NCBI GenBank assembly: GCA_002352705.1
Contig: DEIW01000103.1
Span: 1 to 13,530, forward strand
Source: Bacteroidales bacterium UBA2764
GTDB taxonomy: Bacteria > Bacteroidota > Bacteroidia > Bacteroidales > Paludibacteraceae
Direction of reading: 5' to 3'
DNA length: 13,530 bases
Shown in pieces: positions 6,159 to 12,586 of the stretch (its first letter is position 1; the number at the start of each line of letters is the position of its first letter). The position numbers and the translations under genes are program-made. The notes under the pieces were generated by a model. That model worked only from the letters and a program-made list of their open reading frames with translations. It did not search any database and had not been told where the DNA came from.

Positions 6159-7502
6159 ATGTTACCGGTTGATTTTATAGAGAGTATGCATCAACAGATG
6201 GGCTCGGAAGCGGCTCAGTTGATTCGGGCACTGGAGACAGAGCCTGTTACCTCTATCCGGCTGAATAACAAGCTGGATGTGTTGACTTTTGATTGCGACA
6301 CGGACGAGGTTCCTTGGCACATCGACGGTTATTATCTCTCTGAACGGCCGCAGTTTACGCTGGATCCTCTCTTCCATGCCGGATGCTATTATGTTCAAGA
6401 AGCCTCTTCGATGTTTATACAGCAGGCTCTGGAGCAATACGTAGACCCTTCTTCTATCGTACTGGACTTATGCGCTGCGCCGGGAGGAAAATCCACGCTT
6501 ATCAGTGAGTATCTAGGGTCTGACGGATTACTCCTGAGCAACGAGGTGGTGCGGCAACGCGTGTTTATACTTAGTGAGAATATCCAGAAATGGGGCAACG
6601 GAAACACCGTGGTCACCCATAACACACCTGCCGAATACGGCGAGAAATGTAAACATCTCTTTGACTGTATTCTGGTGGATGCTCCTTGTTCCGGAGAAGG
6701 GATGTTCCGTAAGGATGAACAGGCACGCAGCGAATGGTCGCTACGCGCCGTCAAACAGTGCGCCGAGCGACAACGCAGCATTCTGATGGACGTCTGGGAT
6801 GCTCTCAAGCCCGGAGGTATCTTACTCTACTCCACCTGTACGTTCAATAGTGAGGAAAACGAGAAAAACGTAGAATGGCTTGCTGAGAGTCTGGGAGCTT
6901 CTGTCCTACCTATCGACTATGACCCTTCATGGGGTATTGCCGAGGGCACATACGGATACCATTTCTATCCGCATAAAGCCAAAGGAGAAGGATTCTATCT
7001 CTGTGCGCTACGTAAGAATACCAGCGAACCCTTGGAGCCTGTCAAGATCAAGACACCCAAGAAAGAGACCTCGATTCCTCATCCCGAATACATGCCGGTG
7101 ATGCGCAGTTGGTTGCAACATCCGGATGAATGGGCTATCCGTTATGTAGACCGCTTTGCTACGGCTTACCCACTTAAATACAAAGAGATTATAGACTGGC
7201 TTTCCACCCAGCTTACCTGTATTTCCACCGGGTTCGGTTTAGGAGAAGAGCGCGGAAGGGGTATCGCTCCTCAGCATAGTCTGAGTATGGCAAAAGACCT
7301 CCGCAAAGAGGCCTTTCCGAATATTCCGTTGACGCGCGAACAAGCGCTCAGCTATCTTAGGACTGAGGCTTTGCTGCTCGCCGGTGTCCCCCTTGGTTTG
7401 GTCCTTTTGACCTATGAGGGCGTCCCCCTCGGTTTCGCGAAGAATGTCGGGAACCGCCTGAATAACCTCTACCCGAACGAGTGGCGTATTCGTCATCTGT
7501 AG
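6159..7502 (+). CDS. RNA cytosine-C5 methyltransferase, NOL1/NOP2/Sun (RsmF-like) family
   Basis: This 447-residue protein is the normal size for RsmF/YebU-like enzymes. By family it transfers a methyl group from S-adenosylmethionine to C5 of a cytosine in rRNA (16S C1407 in E. coli RsmF) or tRNA, in the cytosol. The SAM-binding motif I VLDLCAAPGGKS is at 101-112. Motif IV LVDAPCSGEGMFRKD is at 172-186 with Cys177, and motif VI YSTCTFNSEENE is at 224-235 with Cys227. The two cysteines act as the release and catalytic residues in this family. The C-terminus (about 395-447, with LLTYEGVPLGFAKNVGNRLN) is the PUA-like RNA-binding domain. The start at 6159 is preferred over the in-frame upstream codon at 6126, which lies inside the promoter. 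The last 146 bases are also coding on the other strand, for the tail of the DEAD-box helicase. The exact target base is not deducible. Confidence 0.93.
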   Translation: MLPVDFIESMHQQMGSEAAQLIRALETEPVTSIRLNNKLDVLTFDCDTDEVPWHIDGYYLSERPQFTLDPLFHAGCYYVQEASSMFIQQALEQYVDPSSIVLDLCAAPGGKSTLISEYLGSDGLLLSNEVVRQRVFILSENIQKWGNGNTVVTHNTPAEYGEKCKHLFDCILVDAPCSGEGMFRKDEQARSEWSLRAVKQCAERQRSILMDVWDALKPGGILLYSTCTFNSEENEKNVEWLAESLGASVLPIDYDPSWGIAEGTYGYHFYPHKAKGEGFYLCALRKNTSEPLEPVKIKTPKKETSIPHPEYMPVMRSWLQHPDEWAIRYVDRFATAYPLKYKEIIDWLSTQLTCISTGFGLGEERGRGIAPQHSLSMAKDLRKEAFPNIPLTREQALSYLRTEALLLAGVPLGLVLLTYEGVPLGFAKNVGNRLNNLYPNEWRIRHL

Positions 7503-8640
7503 GACATTCTCCCAATGCTTCGGGTAACGGAATCCGTTCTATTCCCTTTTTCAGGAACTGCTCTATTCTGTTCCAATACTTGGCGTCCTCAGGTGACACC
7601 AGGGTCACTGCCTCGCCACTGTTCTCTGCGCGGGCCGTACGGCCTATACGGTGAACATAATCTTCCGGATCGCGTGGCACATCATAGTTGATCACCAACG
7701 GCACATCCGTCACGTCTATGCCTCGGGAGACTACATCGGTGGCTACCAGCACATCCACTTTCCCGTTTCTGAAATCCAGCATCACCTGGTCACGTTCGTG
7801 TTGCTCCAAATCGCTGTGCATTGCGCGCGCATCAATCTTTAAGGTACGCAGCGTGCGAGTAAGGTCTTTCACGCGTTGCTTCTTGCCGGCAAAAACAATC
7901 ACCTTCTTCAGATGTCTGCCTTGCAAAGCCAATTGTACGAACCCCGGTTTCTGTCCTTCATGCACGCGGGCACACATTTGGTGGATTGTCTCGGGAGGAC
8001 GAGAAACGGCTATCTGAACCTCCACCGGATTATGCATGATAGCTTTTGCCATCTGCCGGATCTTGGGAGGCATCGTAGCGGAGAACATGATGGTCTGGCG
8101 GTCTTCGGGGAGTTTCCTCACTATTGTCATGATATCGTCATAGAAACCCATATCCAGCATCCTGTCCGCCTCATCCAAAATAAAGTATTTGACACCCGAG
8201 AAATCGACATCATAGATATTCATCTGGCTCAACAGTCTGCCGGGCGTAGCAATCACGATATCGGCTCCTTTCTGGAGACCCGTTACCTGCGTTCCCCATG
8301 CACCGTTATCTTTCCCGCCATAGATAGCGACAGAGGAGAACGGCACGTAATAACCGAAGCCCTCCATCTGCTGGTCTATTTGCTGCGCCAACTCGCGGGT
8401 GGGTGCCATGATGATGGCATTCAGTTTGTCCGGATCATGGTCGTCGTATGCCAGATTGGTCAGTAACGGCAGAATATAGGCAGCTGTCTTACCCGTTCCC
8501 GTTTGAGCACAAGAAATCACATCGCGACGCTCCAATATAACAGGAATCGTCTCTGCTTGCACCGGGGTACACTCATCGAAATGCATGTCCCATAATGCAT
8601 CTAACACCTCATCCGATAATGCCAGTTCATCAAAATACAT
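7357..8640 (-). CDS. DEAD-box ATP-dependent RNA helicase (RhlE-like)
   Basis: This is a 427-residue SF2 RNA helicase. The Q motif ends in CTPVQAETIP (24-33). Motif I AQTGTGKT is at 45-52, PTREL at 80-84, TPGR at 132-135, DEAD at 156-159 and SAT at 187-189. The C-terminal RecA domain has VATDVVSRGID at 299-309 and HRIGRTAR at 330-337. By family it remodels RNA duplexes in ribosome assembly or mRNA turnover, in the cytosol, with cold-stress roles common. Residues 386-427 are a low-complexity basic tail rich in Gly, Arg, Ser and His (RSGRGYSGGSRHSSRNRGGR), typical of RNA-tethering tails. That whole tail, about residues 380-427, lies antisense to the methyltransferase C-terminus. It is the last gene of the minus-strand operon, 30 bases after the epimerase gene. 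The leader holds a heptamer repeat and a weak AGAG. Confidence 0.95.
   Translation of the reverse strand: MYFDELALSDEVLDALWDMHFDECTPVQAETIPVILERRDVISCAQTGTGKTAAYILPLLTNLAYDDHDPDKLNAIIMAPTRELAQQIDQQMEGFGYYVPFSSVAIYGGKDNGAWGTQVTGLQKGADIVIATPGRLLSQMNIYDVDFSGVKYFILDEADRMLDMGFYDDIMTIVRKLPEDRQTIMFSATMPPKIRQMAKAIMHNPVEVQIAVSRPPETIHQMCARVHEGQKPGFVQLALQGRHLKKVIVFAGKKQRVKDLTRTLRTLKIDARAMHSDLEQHERDQVMLDFRNGKVDVLVATDVVSRGIDVTDVPLVINYDVPRDPEDYVHRIGRTARAENSGEAVTLVSPEDAKYWNRIEQFLKKGIERIPLPEALGECPTDDEYATRSGRGYSGGSRHSSRNRGGRPHRSKGPNQGGHRRAAKPQS
7383..7435. repeat. Direct repeat inside the doubly coding region
   Basis: GGTGTCCCCCTTGGTTT (7383-7399) and GGCGTCCCCCTCGGTTT (7419-7435) match at 15 of 17 positions and start 36 bases apart. 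On the plus strand both encode GVPLG in the methyltransferase. On the minus strand they encode the paired N-x-G-G stretches (NQGGHR, NRGGRP) of the helicase tail. Confidence 0.8.
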
Positions 8641-8648
8641 TCTCTAAA

Positions 8649-8669
8649 CTTTCAATTTTCAACTTTCAA
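8649..8669. repeat. Heptamer tandem repeat between epimerase and helicase genes
   Basis: Three contiguous 7-base units read CTTTCAA, TTTTCAA, CTTTCAA on the plus strand. On the coding minus strand the unit is TTGAAAG, ending a few bases before the helicase ATG. The purine-rich stretch may serve in place of a Shine-Dalgarno region. Similar units occur at 10266-10279. Confidence 0.8.
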
Positions 8670-8670
8670 C

Positions 8671-10263
8671 TCACTTCTCCCATCCTTCGAACACCTCCGG
8701 GCCATAGACATTATCTTCGTCCTTGTCATGCAGCGGAGTCCACAGTTGTGCAAAGAACGGATTTTTCTTTGCCACTCTGTCCCATGCCCATGGAACCTGT
8801 TTCTCTTTTGGCTCATGGGCATACGGATAAGGCATATCATACGGAGTCCAGTGACCGCCTAACAGTATCAGACGCGGAGTAGCCTCAAACGTCCGTCCGT
8901 CAGCGTCCTCCCATTGCAGCATAGTGTCCCAAAGCGCCATACCCTTCACGTCTTTGTCCCCTTTGACAACGCCCAGACATTTACCGCCACGGAAAGCCGC
9001 AGCTTGCTGCATATCCGCCATAGTAAACTGCTCCATCGGCTTGCGTTCGTCATATCCGTGATCCAACATTACTGCCTTCTCGCTGTTATGGCTCAGGTCC
9101 GTATGCTGCCAATCGGGAATAGAGTTGTATGCATCTAATGTACCGTAATAGGCTGCTACGCGTTTTTGCGCACGCTCTTTGTCCTTTGTATTATTCCCGT
9201 TCGTACATTGCTTAATCCAGGTCTGCGTTCCATGCTCTTTGCTGTTTGCCATAAACCACATAGCGGCTTTCACGCAATGCGGGAAGAGTTTGGCGATATG
9301 GGTTTTGGCAGCAAACTTGATTCCCCATGGCAGTGACGGTGCTTTCGCCATCTGTTGGAAATACTCTTTCACGGGTACGTTCGCGCGGAAATGCAGATAT
9401 TCCTCCAATTGGTCGCCGTCGATATACCACATTCCGTGGAAATTGCGGGTGGTGAACCAGTTGGCATTGAATATCTTCTCCGGCCTCGGACACCCGATAG
9501 CATCCAAAAGCAGCACCTCAAACTCATAATTGGACAAGCGGTACTCTTTTCCTGAACCGATATTGTAATATCTCTTCCAGAACTCTTCCGGCACTTCGGG
9601 ACGGCATACACGTTCCAACAATCGTCCGCTGTCCTCTACTGTAGCCCACTCCAACACGCCACGGATAGGTACATGGAACATAATCGGGTCATAATTCTTG
9701 AGAATAGCCGGATAGAGGATACCCGACTGACGCAGGCTGACCCATTTCTTTATTCCCGAATTGGTGATGATACGTTCCGCCCGCGCTTTGGTCAGCCCGT
9801 AATGGTCGTAGGCCGAGACACAGATAGGATCGCCCGCACGTCCCCAATGCAGAGGTTCTCTACGGTCCCCCATCTGGGCTACCGAACCGATATACACTAC
9901 TTTCGGCTGTTGGTCCTCCGGCTGGGCTAACACGGCTTTGGTGATATTCTCCGCGGCGGATATATTCGTGCGCAGGGTTGCTTTCGGACGATAATCCGCC
10001 TGAGGGGAAACCATTCCGCCAACATGCAGCACCATATCGGCTCCGGACACTCCTTTCAACACATCTTCATAGGAGGTCAGGTCGCCCCATACGACGTGTA
10101 ACGCAGGGTAGCGGTTCAGCAGCGGAGCCAGCATCTCTTTGTTTTTCTTGCTCGGACGGGCTAAAATCCGAAGCGTGTAGTTCTGCGGATAACGCAATAT
10201 CTCCATCATGCCGGCATATCCCATCGTACCCGTAGCACCTGTCAAAAAGATTGTTGTTTTCAT
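8671..10263 (-). CDS. NAD(P)-dependent epimerase/dehydratase-like protein with uncharacterised C-terminal half
   Basis: This is a 530-residue protein. Residues 1 to about 290 form an extended short-chain dehydrogenase (Rossmann) domain: the nucleotide-binding GATGTMG is at 9-15, an acidic turn GDL at 60-62 follows, a catalytic-type Ser in YIGSVAQMG is near 127, and Y155-x3-K159 sits in DHYGLTKARAE. Family members act on NDP-sugars, sterols or related alcohols; the substrate here cannot be read. Residues from about 300 to 530 are rich in Trp, Tyr, His, Lys and Asp (for example SIPDWQHTDLSH and GGHWTPYDMPYPYAHEP) and I do not recognise this domain. It has no signal peptide. The ATG at 10263 is preferred because an AAAGGTG stretch lies 6 bases upstream. 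A GTG three codons earlier (10272) is possible. It starts 17 bases after the antiporter gene in the same operon. Confidence 0.82.
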   Translation of the reverse strand: MKTTIFLTGATGTMGYAGMMEILRYPQNYTLRILARPSKKNKEMLAPLLNRYPALHVVWGDLTSYEDVLKGVSGADMVLHVGGMVSPQADYRPKATLRTNISAAENITKAVLAQPEDQQPKVVYIGSVAQMGDRREPLHWGRAGDPICVSAYDHYGLTKARAERIITNSGIKKWVSLRQSGILYPAILKNYDPIMFHVPIRGVLEWATVEDSGRLLERVCRPEVPEEFWKRYYNIGSGKEYRLSNYEFEVLLLDAIGCPRPEKIFNANWFTTRNFHGMWYIDGDQLEEYLHFRANVPVKEYFQQMAKAPSLPWGIKFAAKTHIAKLFPHCVKAAMWFMANSKEHGTQTWIKQCTNGNNTKDKERAQKRVAAYYGTLDAYNSIPDWQHTDLSHNSEKAVMLDHGYDERKPMEQFTMADMQQAAAFRGGKCLGVVKGDKDVKGMALWDTMLQWEDADGRTFEATPRLILLGGHWTPYDMPYPYAHEPKEKQVPWAWDRVAKKNPFFAQLWTPLHDKDEDNVYGPEVFEGWEK

Positions 10264-10265
10264 AT

Positions 10266-10279
10266 CTTTCACCTTTCAA
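10266..10279. repeat. Two-unit heptamer repeat at the epimerase start
   Basis: CTTTCAC and CTTTCAA follow one another (plus strand). On the coding strand this reads TTGAAAG GTGAAAG, immediately before the ATG at 10263. It creates both the AAGG-type ribosome-binding stretch and the alternative GTG start. Confidence 0.65.
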
Positions 10280-10280
10280 A

Positions 10281-11894
10281 TCACTTTTTCTTATGCATCC
10301 ACGCTGTGGCTTTATAGAGGCGTTCCTTGGCTTTCTTGCGAACCTCGGCTCTCCATAAGGCTTCCTCTTCCGCCTCAGCCGCCAGATTGCGATATGCCTC
10401 TTCTGCATCCTGGTCACTGATGACCAATAACTGGTCACCTATCTGTAAATCGCTTGCCCCTGTCGGCACGAAGAAATCCTCTCCTCGGCGCACCATCACC
10501 ACCAGGGTATGGGGAGGGAGAATCAGCTCGCGCAAGGTATGACCTTTTGCTAACAAATCTTCCGTCACCTCCACTTCACGTGCGGAGGACTGTATCTCGT
10601 CCGGCAGGTCAATGTCGAAATGTTCCAATGAACGCTCTGCTCCGGGATTGGTTGCCAAATTCAGCCTCTGAGCCATCATCGTCAGCGTCGTACCCTGGAC
10701 CAAGAGAGAGACTATCGTACAAAGGAAGACTACATTGAATATCAAATCAGCATAAGGCACATCTTGCGCCTTGCACATGATTGCGAAAATAATCGGCACA
10801 GCACCTTTCAACCCCACCCAACTCAACATCAGTTTGTCACGGGAGTGGTACTGCGGGAAAGGCAGCATACAGAGCCACACCGCTATAGGACGAGAGATGA
10901 AAATCATCACCACACTGATGACCAGACACGGAACCCATACATGATAATCCAACAGTTCCAACGGTTTGACCATCAGACCTAACATCAAGAACATCACCAA
11001 CTGGCTCAGCCACGTCAGGCCGTTGAAGAACGACCTTGTCTGGCGCTTGCGGGTGAATTTGTTATTTCCGATTATCAGTCCGCTCACATACACCGCCAGA
11101 TAGGTGTTGCCCTTCAGATAATAGGTAATCGAGAAAATGAAGATACAGGCGGTCAGAATCATTATAGGATAGAGAGCCTCGTTTCCCAACTTCACCCTGC
11201 GCATGAGCAGCACCAATCCCTCGCCGAGCAAAAAGCCCAACACCGTACCCATCACCAGTTGTATCAGAATGGTCTGGATAATAGGTAATGCGGAAACCTC
11301 TTCTGTCAGTCCCGCTATCGAATGACGGCTCACCACCAACCCTATCAGAGTCGTAGTCAGTACATAAGCCATCGGGTCGTTTGCACCGGACTCCAGTTCC
11401 AAAAGCGGACGAAGGTTATGCTTCAAACCAATACCGTTGGTACGAAGAATAGAGAAAACACTCGCGCTGTCGGTACTACTCATCGTAGCCGCTATCAACA
11501 AGGCAAGCCATATCGAAACGGTCTGCACCGCATTTATCCATCCGAACAGGAAATACGTAATCACACCCGTGATGATACAGGTCAGCAAAACGCCTATCGT
11601 TGCTAAGGTGATACCCGGCGCCAGCACCGATTTGATATCACTAATCTTCGTCTCCATGCCTCCGGTGAAGAGGATGATACACATCGCCAGCGTACTGAAA
11701 GCCTGCGCTGTTCCTGTCTCTATCTGCAGACTACCCATTCCCATCAGACGGGCGATGTTCTCCGAGCCGAAGAACATTCCTACCGCCAAGAATAACAACA
11801 GAGCCGGAACACCGTATTTATAACCGATCTTATCAGCAAAGATGCTGACGAAAAACAGCATCGATAAAATAAGTAAGATAAACTCTACGTGCAT
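10281..11894 (-). CDS. CPA1-family K+(Na+)/H+ antiporter with C-terminal RCK/TrkA-C domain
   Basis: This 537-residue inner-membrane protein has about 12 hydrophobic segments in residues 1-410. Transport-core signatures are ATMSSTDSASVFSIL (136-150) and LELESGANDPMAYV (165-178), where Asp173 of the ND pair is the predicted proton and cation site, plus WVGLKGAVPI (359-368). After the membrane part, residues about 435-505 form a cytosolic TrkA-C (RCK-C) regulatory domain with LVVMVRRGEDFFVPTGASDL. A charged helical tail ends the protein (EEEALWRAEVRKKAKERLYK). This layout matches the NhaP2/CvrA-like K+/H+ antiporters, so cytoplasmic K+ and pH control is the likely role; Na+ cannot be excluded. 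The start follows TAAGGAGAACC, where AAGGAG overlaps the stop codon of the thioredoxin gene, so translation is probably coupled. It is followed after 17 bases by the epimerase gene. Confidence 0.92.
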   Translation of the reverse strand: MHVEFILLILSMLFFVSIFADKIGYKYGVPALLLFLAVGMFFGSENIARLMGMGSLQIETGTAQAFSTLAMCIILFTGGMETKISDIKSVLAPGITLATIGVLLTCIITGVITYFLFGWINAVQTVSIWLALLIAATMSSTDSASVFSILRTNGIGLKHNLRPLLELESGANDPMAYVLTTTLIGLVVSRHSIAGLTEEVSALPIIQTILIQLVMGTVLGFLLGEGLVLLMRRVKLGNEALYPIMILTACIFIFSITYYLKGNTYLAVYVSGLIIGNNKFTRKRQTRSFFNGLTWLSQLVMFLMLGLMVKPLELLDYHVWVPCLVISVVMIFISRPIAVWLCMLPFPQYHSRDKLMLSWVGLKGAVPIIFAIMCKAQDVPYADLIFNVVFLCTIVSLLVQGTTLTMMAQRLNLATNPGAERSLEHFDIDLPDEIQSSAREVEVTEDLLAKGHTLRELILPPHTLVVMVRRGEDFFVPTGASDLQIGDQLLVISDQDAEEAYRNLAAEAEEEALWRAEVRKKAKERLYKATAWMHKKK

Positions 11895-11898
11895 GGTT

Positions 11899-11904
11899 CT
11901 CCTT
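11899..11904 (-). promoter_or_regulatory. Shine-Dalgarno AAGGAG of the antiporter gene
   Basis: On the minus strand AAGGAG overlaps the thioredoxin stop codon (TAAGGAG) and ends 4 bases before the antiporter ATG at 11894. It is the clearest ribosome-binding site in the window and fixes that start. Confidence 0.75.
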
Positions 11905-12355
11905 AATGCTTTTCAGCTTTCTTCCCTAACAAAAACTCATCAATAATACGGACTATCTCCTCTTTGGGATAGAGTCCTTTCAGCAACATCGGCTTGCCCT
12001 CTTTGGGGATATATAACACCTGCGGGATACTGTTTATTCCGAAGACGTACGCCAACTCCCGTTCACGTTCCGTATCGGCTTTGTAGAACACTACCTGGTC
12101 GCAGTACTTCTGGCTAAGCTCCTCCATGATGGGTGCCAATCGTTTGCACGGACCGCACCACGTGGTATAGAAATCAATCACGCAGGGTTTGTTGCCGCGA
12201 TAACTCCATTCTTTCTCAGACTTGTAATCAAAAACACGCTCGCGGAACTGAGCCGTAGTCAAATAGACTACGTCCTCCGCCATTAAGGGCGAAAGACAAG
12301 AGGCGAAAGGCGAAAGCATGATCGCCATAAGAACTATCAAATACGTTTTTCGCAT
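11903..12355 (-). CDS. Exported thioredoxin-fold protein
   Basis: This is a 150-residue protein. Residues 1-26 are a signal sequence: basic MRK, then YLIVLMAIML, then SPFASCLSPLMA. Cleavage could follow Ala26, or Cys20 could be lipidated (FASC is a near-lipobox). The mature part is a single thioredoxin domain with active site TTWCGPCKR (64-72; Cys67, Cys70), acidic Asp61 in CVIDFYTTW and the cis-proline in NSIPQVLYI (Pro111). By family it reduces or exchanges disulfides in the periplasm or at the membrane. The start at 12355 is preferred over upstream in-frame codons because GGAG lies 7 bases upstream and the promoter is just beyond. It is the first gene of a four-gene minus operon and is followed after 8 bases by the antiporter. 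Part of its signal peptide is encoded by heptamer repeats. Confidence 0.93.
   Translation of the reverse strand: MRKTYLIVLMAIMLSPFASCLSPLMAEDVVYLTTAQFRERVFDYKSEKEWSYRGNKPCVIDFYTTWCGPCKRLAPIMEELSQKYCDQVVFYKADTERERELAYVFGINSIPQVLYIPKEGKPMLLKGLYPKEEIVRIIDEFLLGKKAEKH
12289..12316. repeat. Heptamer repeat encoding part of the thioredoxin signal peptide
   Basis: On the plus strand the units are GCGAAAG (12289-12295), a degenerate ACAAGAG (12296-12302), then GCGAAAG twice (12303-12316). On the coding strand they give the internally similar residues LSPFA and LSPLM. A gain or loss of one unit would shift the reading frame. Confidence 0.8.
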
Positions 12356-12379
12356 AATACTCCAAATTAAAATCGGGTG

Positions 12380-12411
12380 CAAAGGTACAACTTTTTTTGC
12401 ATATATGCAAA
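12380..12411 (-). promoter_or_regulatory. Promoter of the thioredoxin-antiporter-epimerase-helicase operon
   Basis: On the minus strand TTTG (12408-12411) and TACCTTTG (12380-12387) are 20 bases apart. The leader to the ATG at 12355 is about 20 bases and includes GGAG. A perfect 16-bp palindrome, TTTGCATATATGCAAA (12396-12411), covers the -33 box and half of the spacer, and may be an operator. Confidence 0.75.
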
Positions 12412-12490
12412 TTTTGGAGAGATTAAATGCACTTTGCTTCTTTCGTTATTCGGTACAAGCGACGTCAATCTTATTTCCTCCCAATCATCC

Positions 12491-12586
12491 TCCACACGTA
12501 ATCCCCACGCCGAGCCTAAACTGCTTCGTTTTCTGGCTCAACGCGGGTTCCGTTACGAGGAGATCCAACGATGCTTACGCGCTTAG
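12491..12586 (+). pseudogene. Remnant of a recX 3' end
   Basis: About 31 codons ending in a TAG at 12584-12586 read NPHAEPKLLRFLAQRGFRYE then EIQRCLRA. This resembles the last helical repeat of RecX-family regulators of RecA (pattern RFL..RG...E.IQ). RecX proteins are normally about 150-200 residues. No further RecX sequence is visible in any frame between 12412 and 12490, and beyond that lies the thioredoxin promoter. No start codon or promoter serves it. It is therefore probably the leftover C-terminus after a deletion or rearrangement. Its stop codon overlaps that of the convergent gene to the right. The alternative is a chance open frame. Confidence 0.55.

Noticed and set aside
7876..8466. 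196-codon plus-strand open frame inside the DEAD-box helicase
   Set aside because: Antisense to conserved helicase motifs, composition His-rich without domain signature, no promoter or ribosome-binding site.
10264..10272. GTG start for the epimerase-like protein at 10272
   Set aside because: The ATG at 10263 has the better spaced AAGG stretch, and the GTG is part of that stretch; kept only as an alternative.
12377..12490. Extension of the recX-like frame upstream towards 12377
   Set aside because: This part overlaps the thioredoxin promoter and its translation has no RecX character; only the last 31 or so codons are supported.
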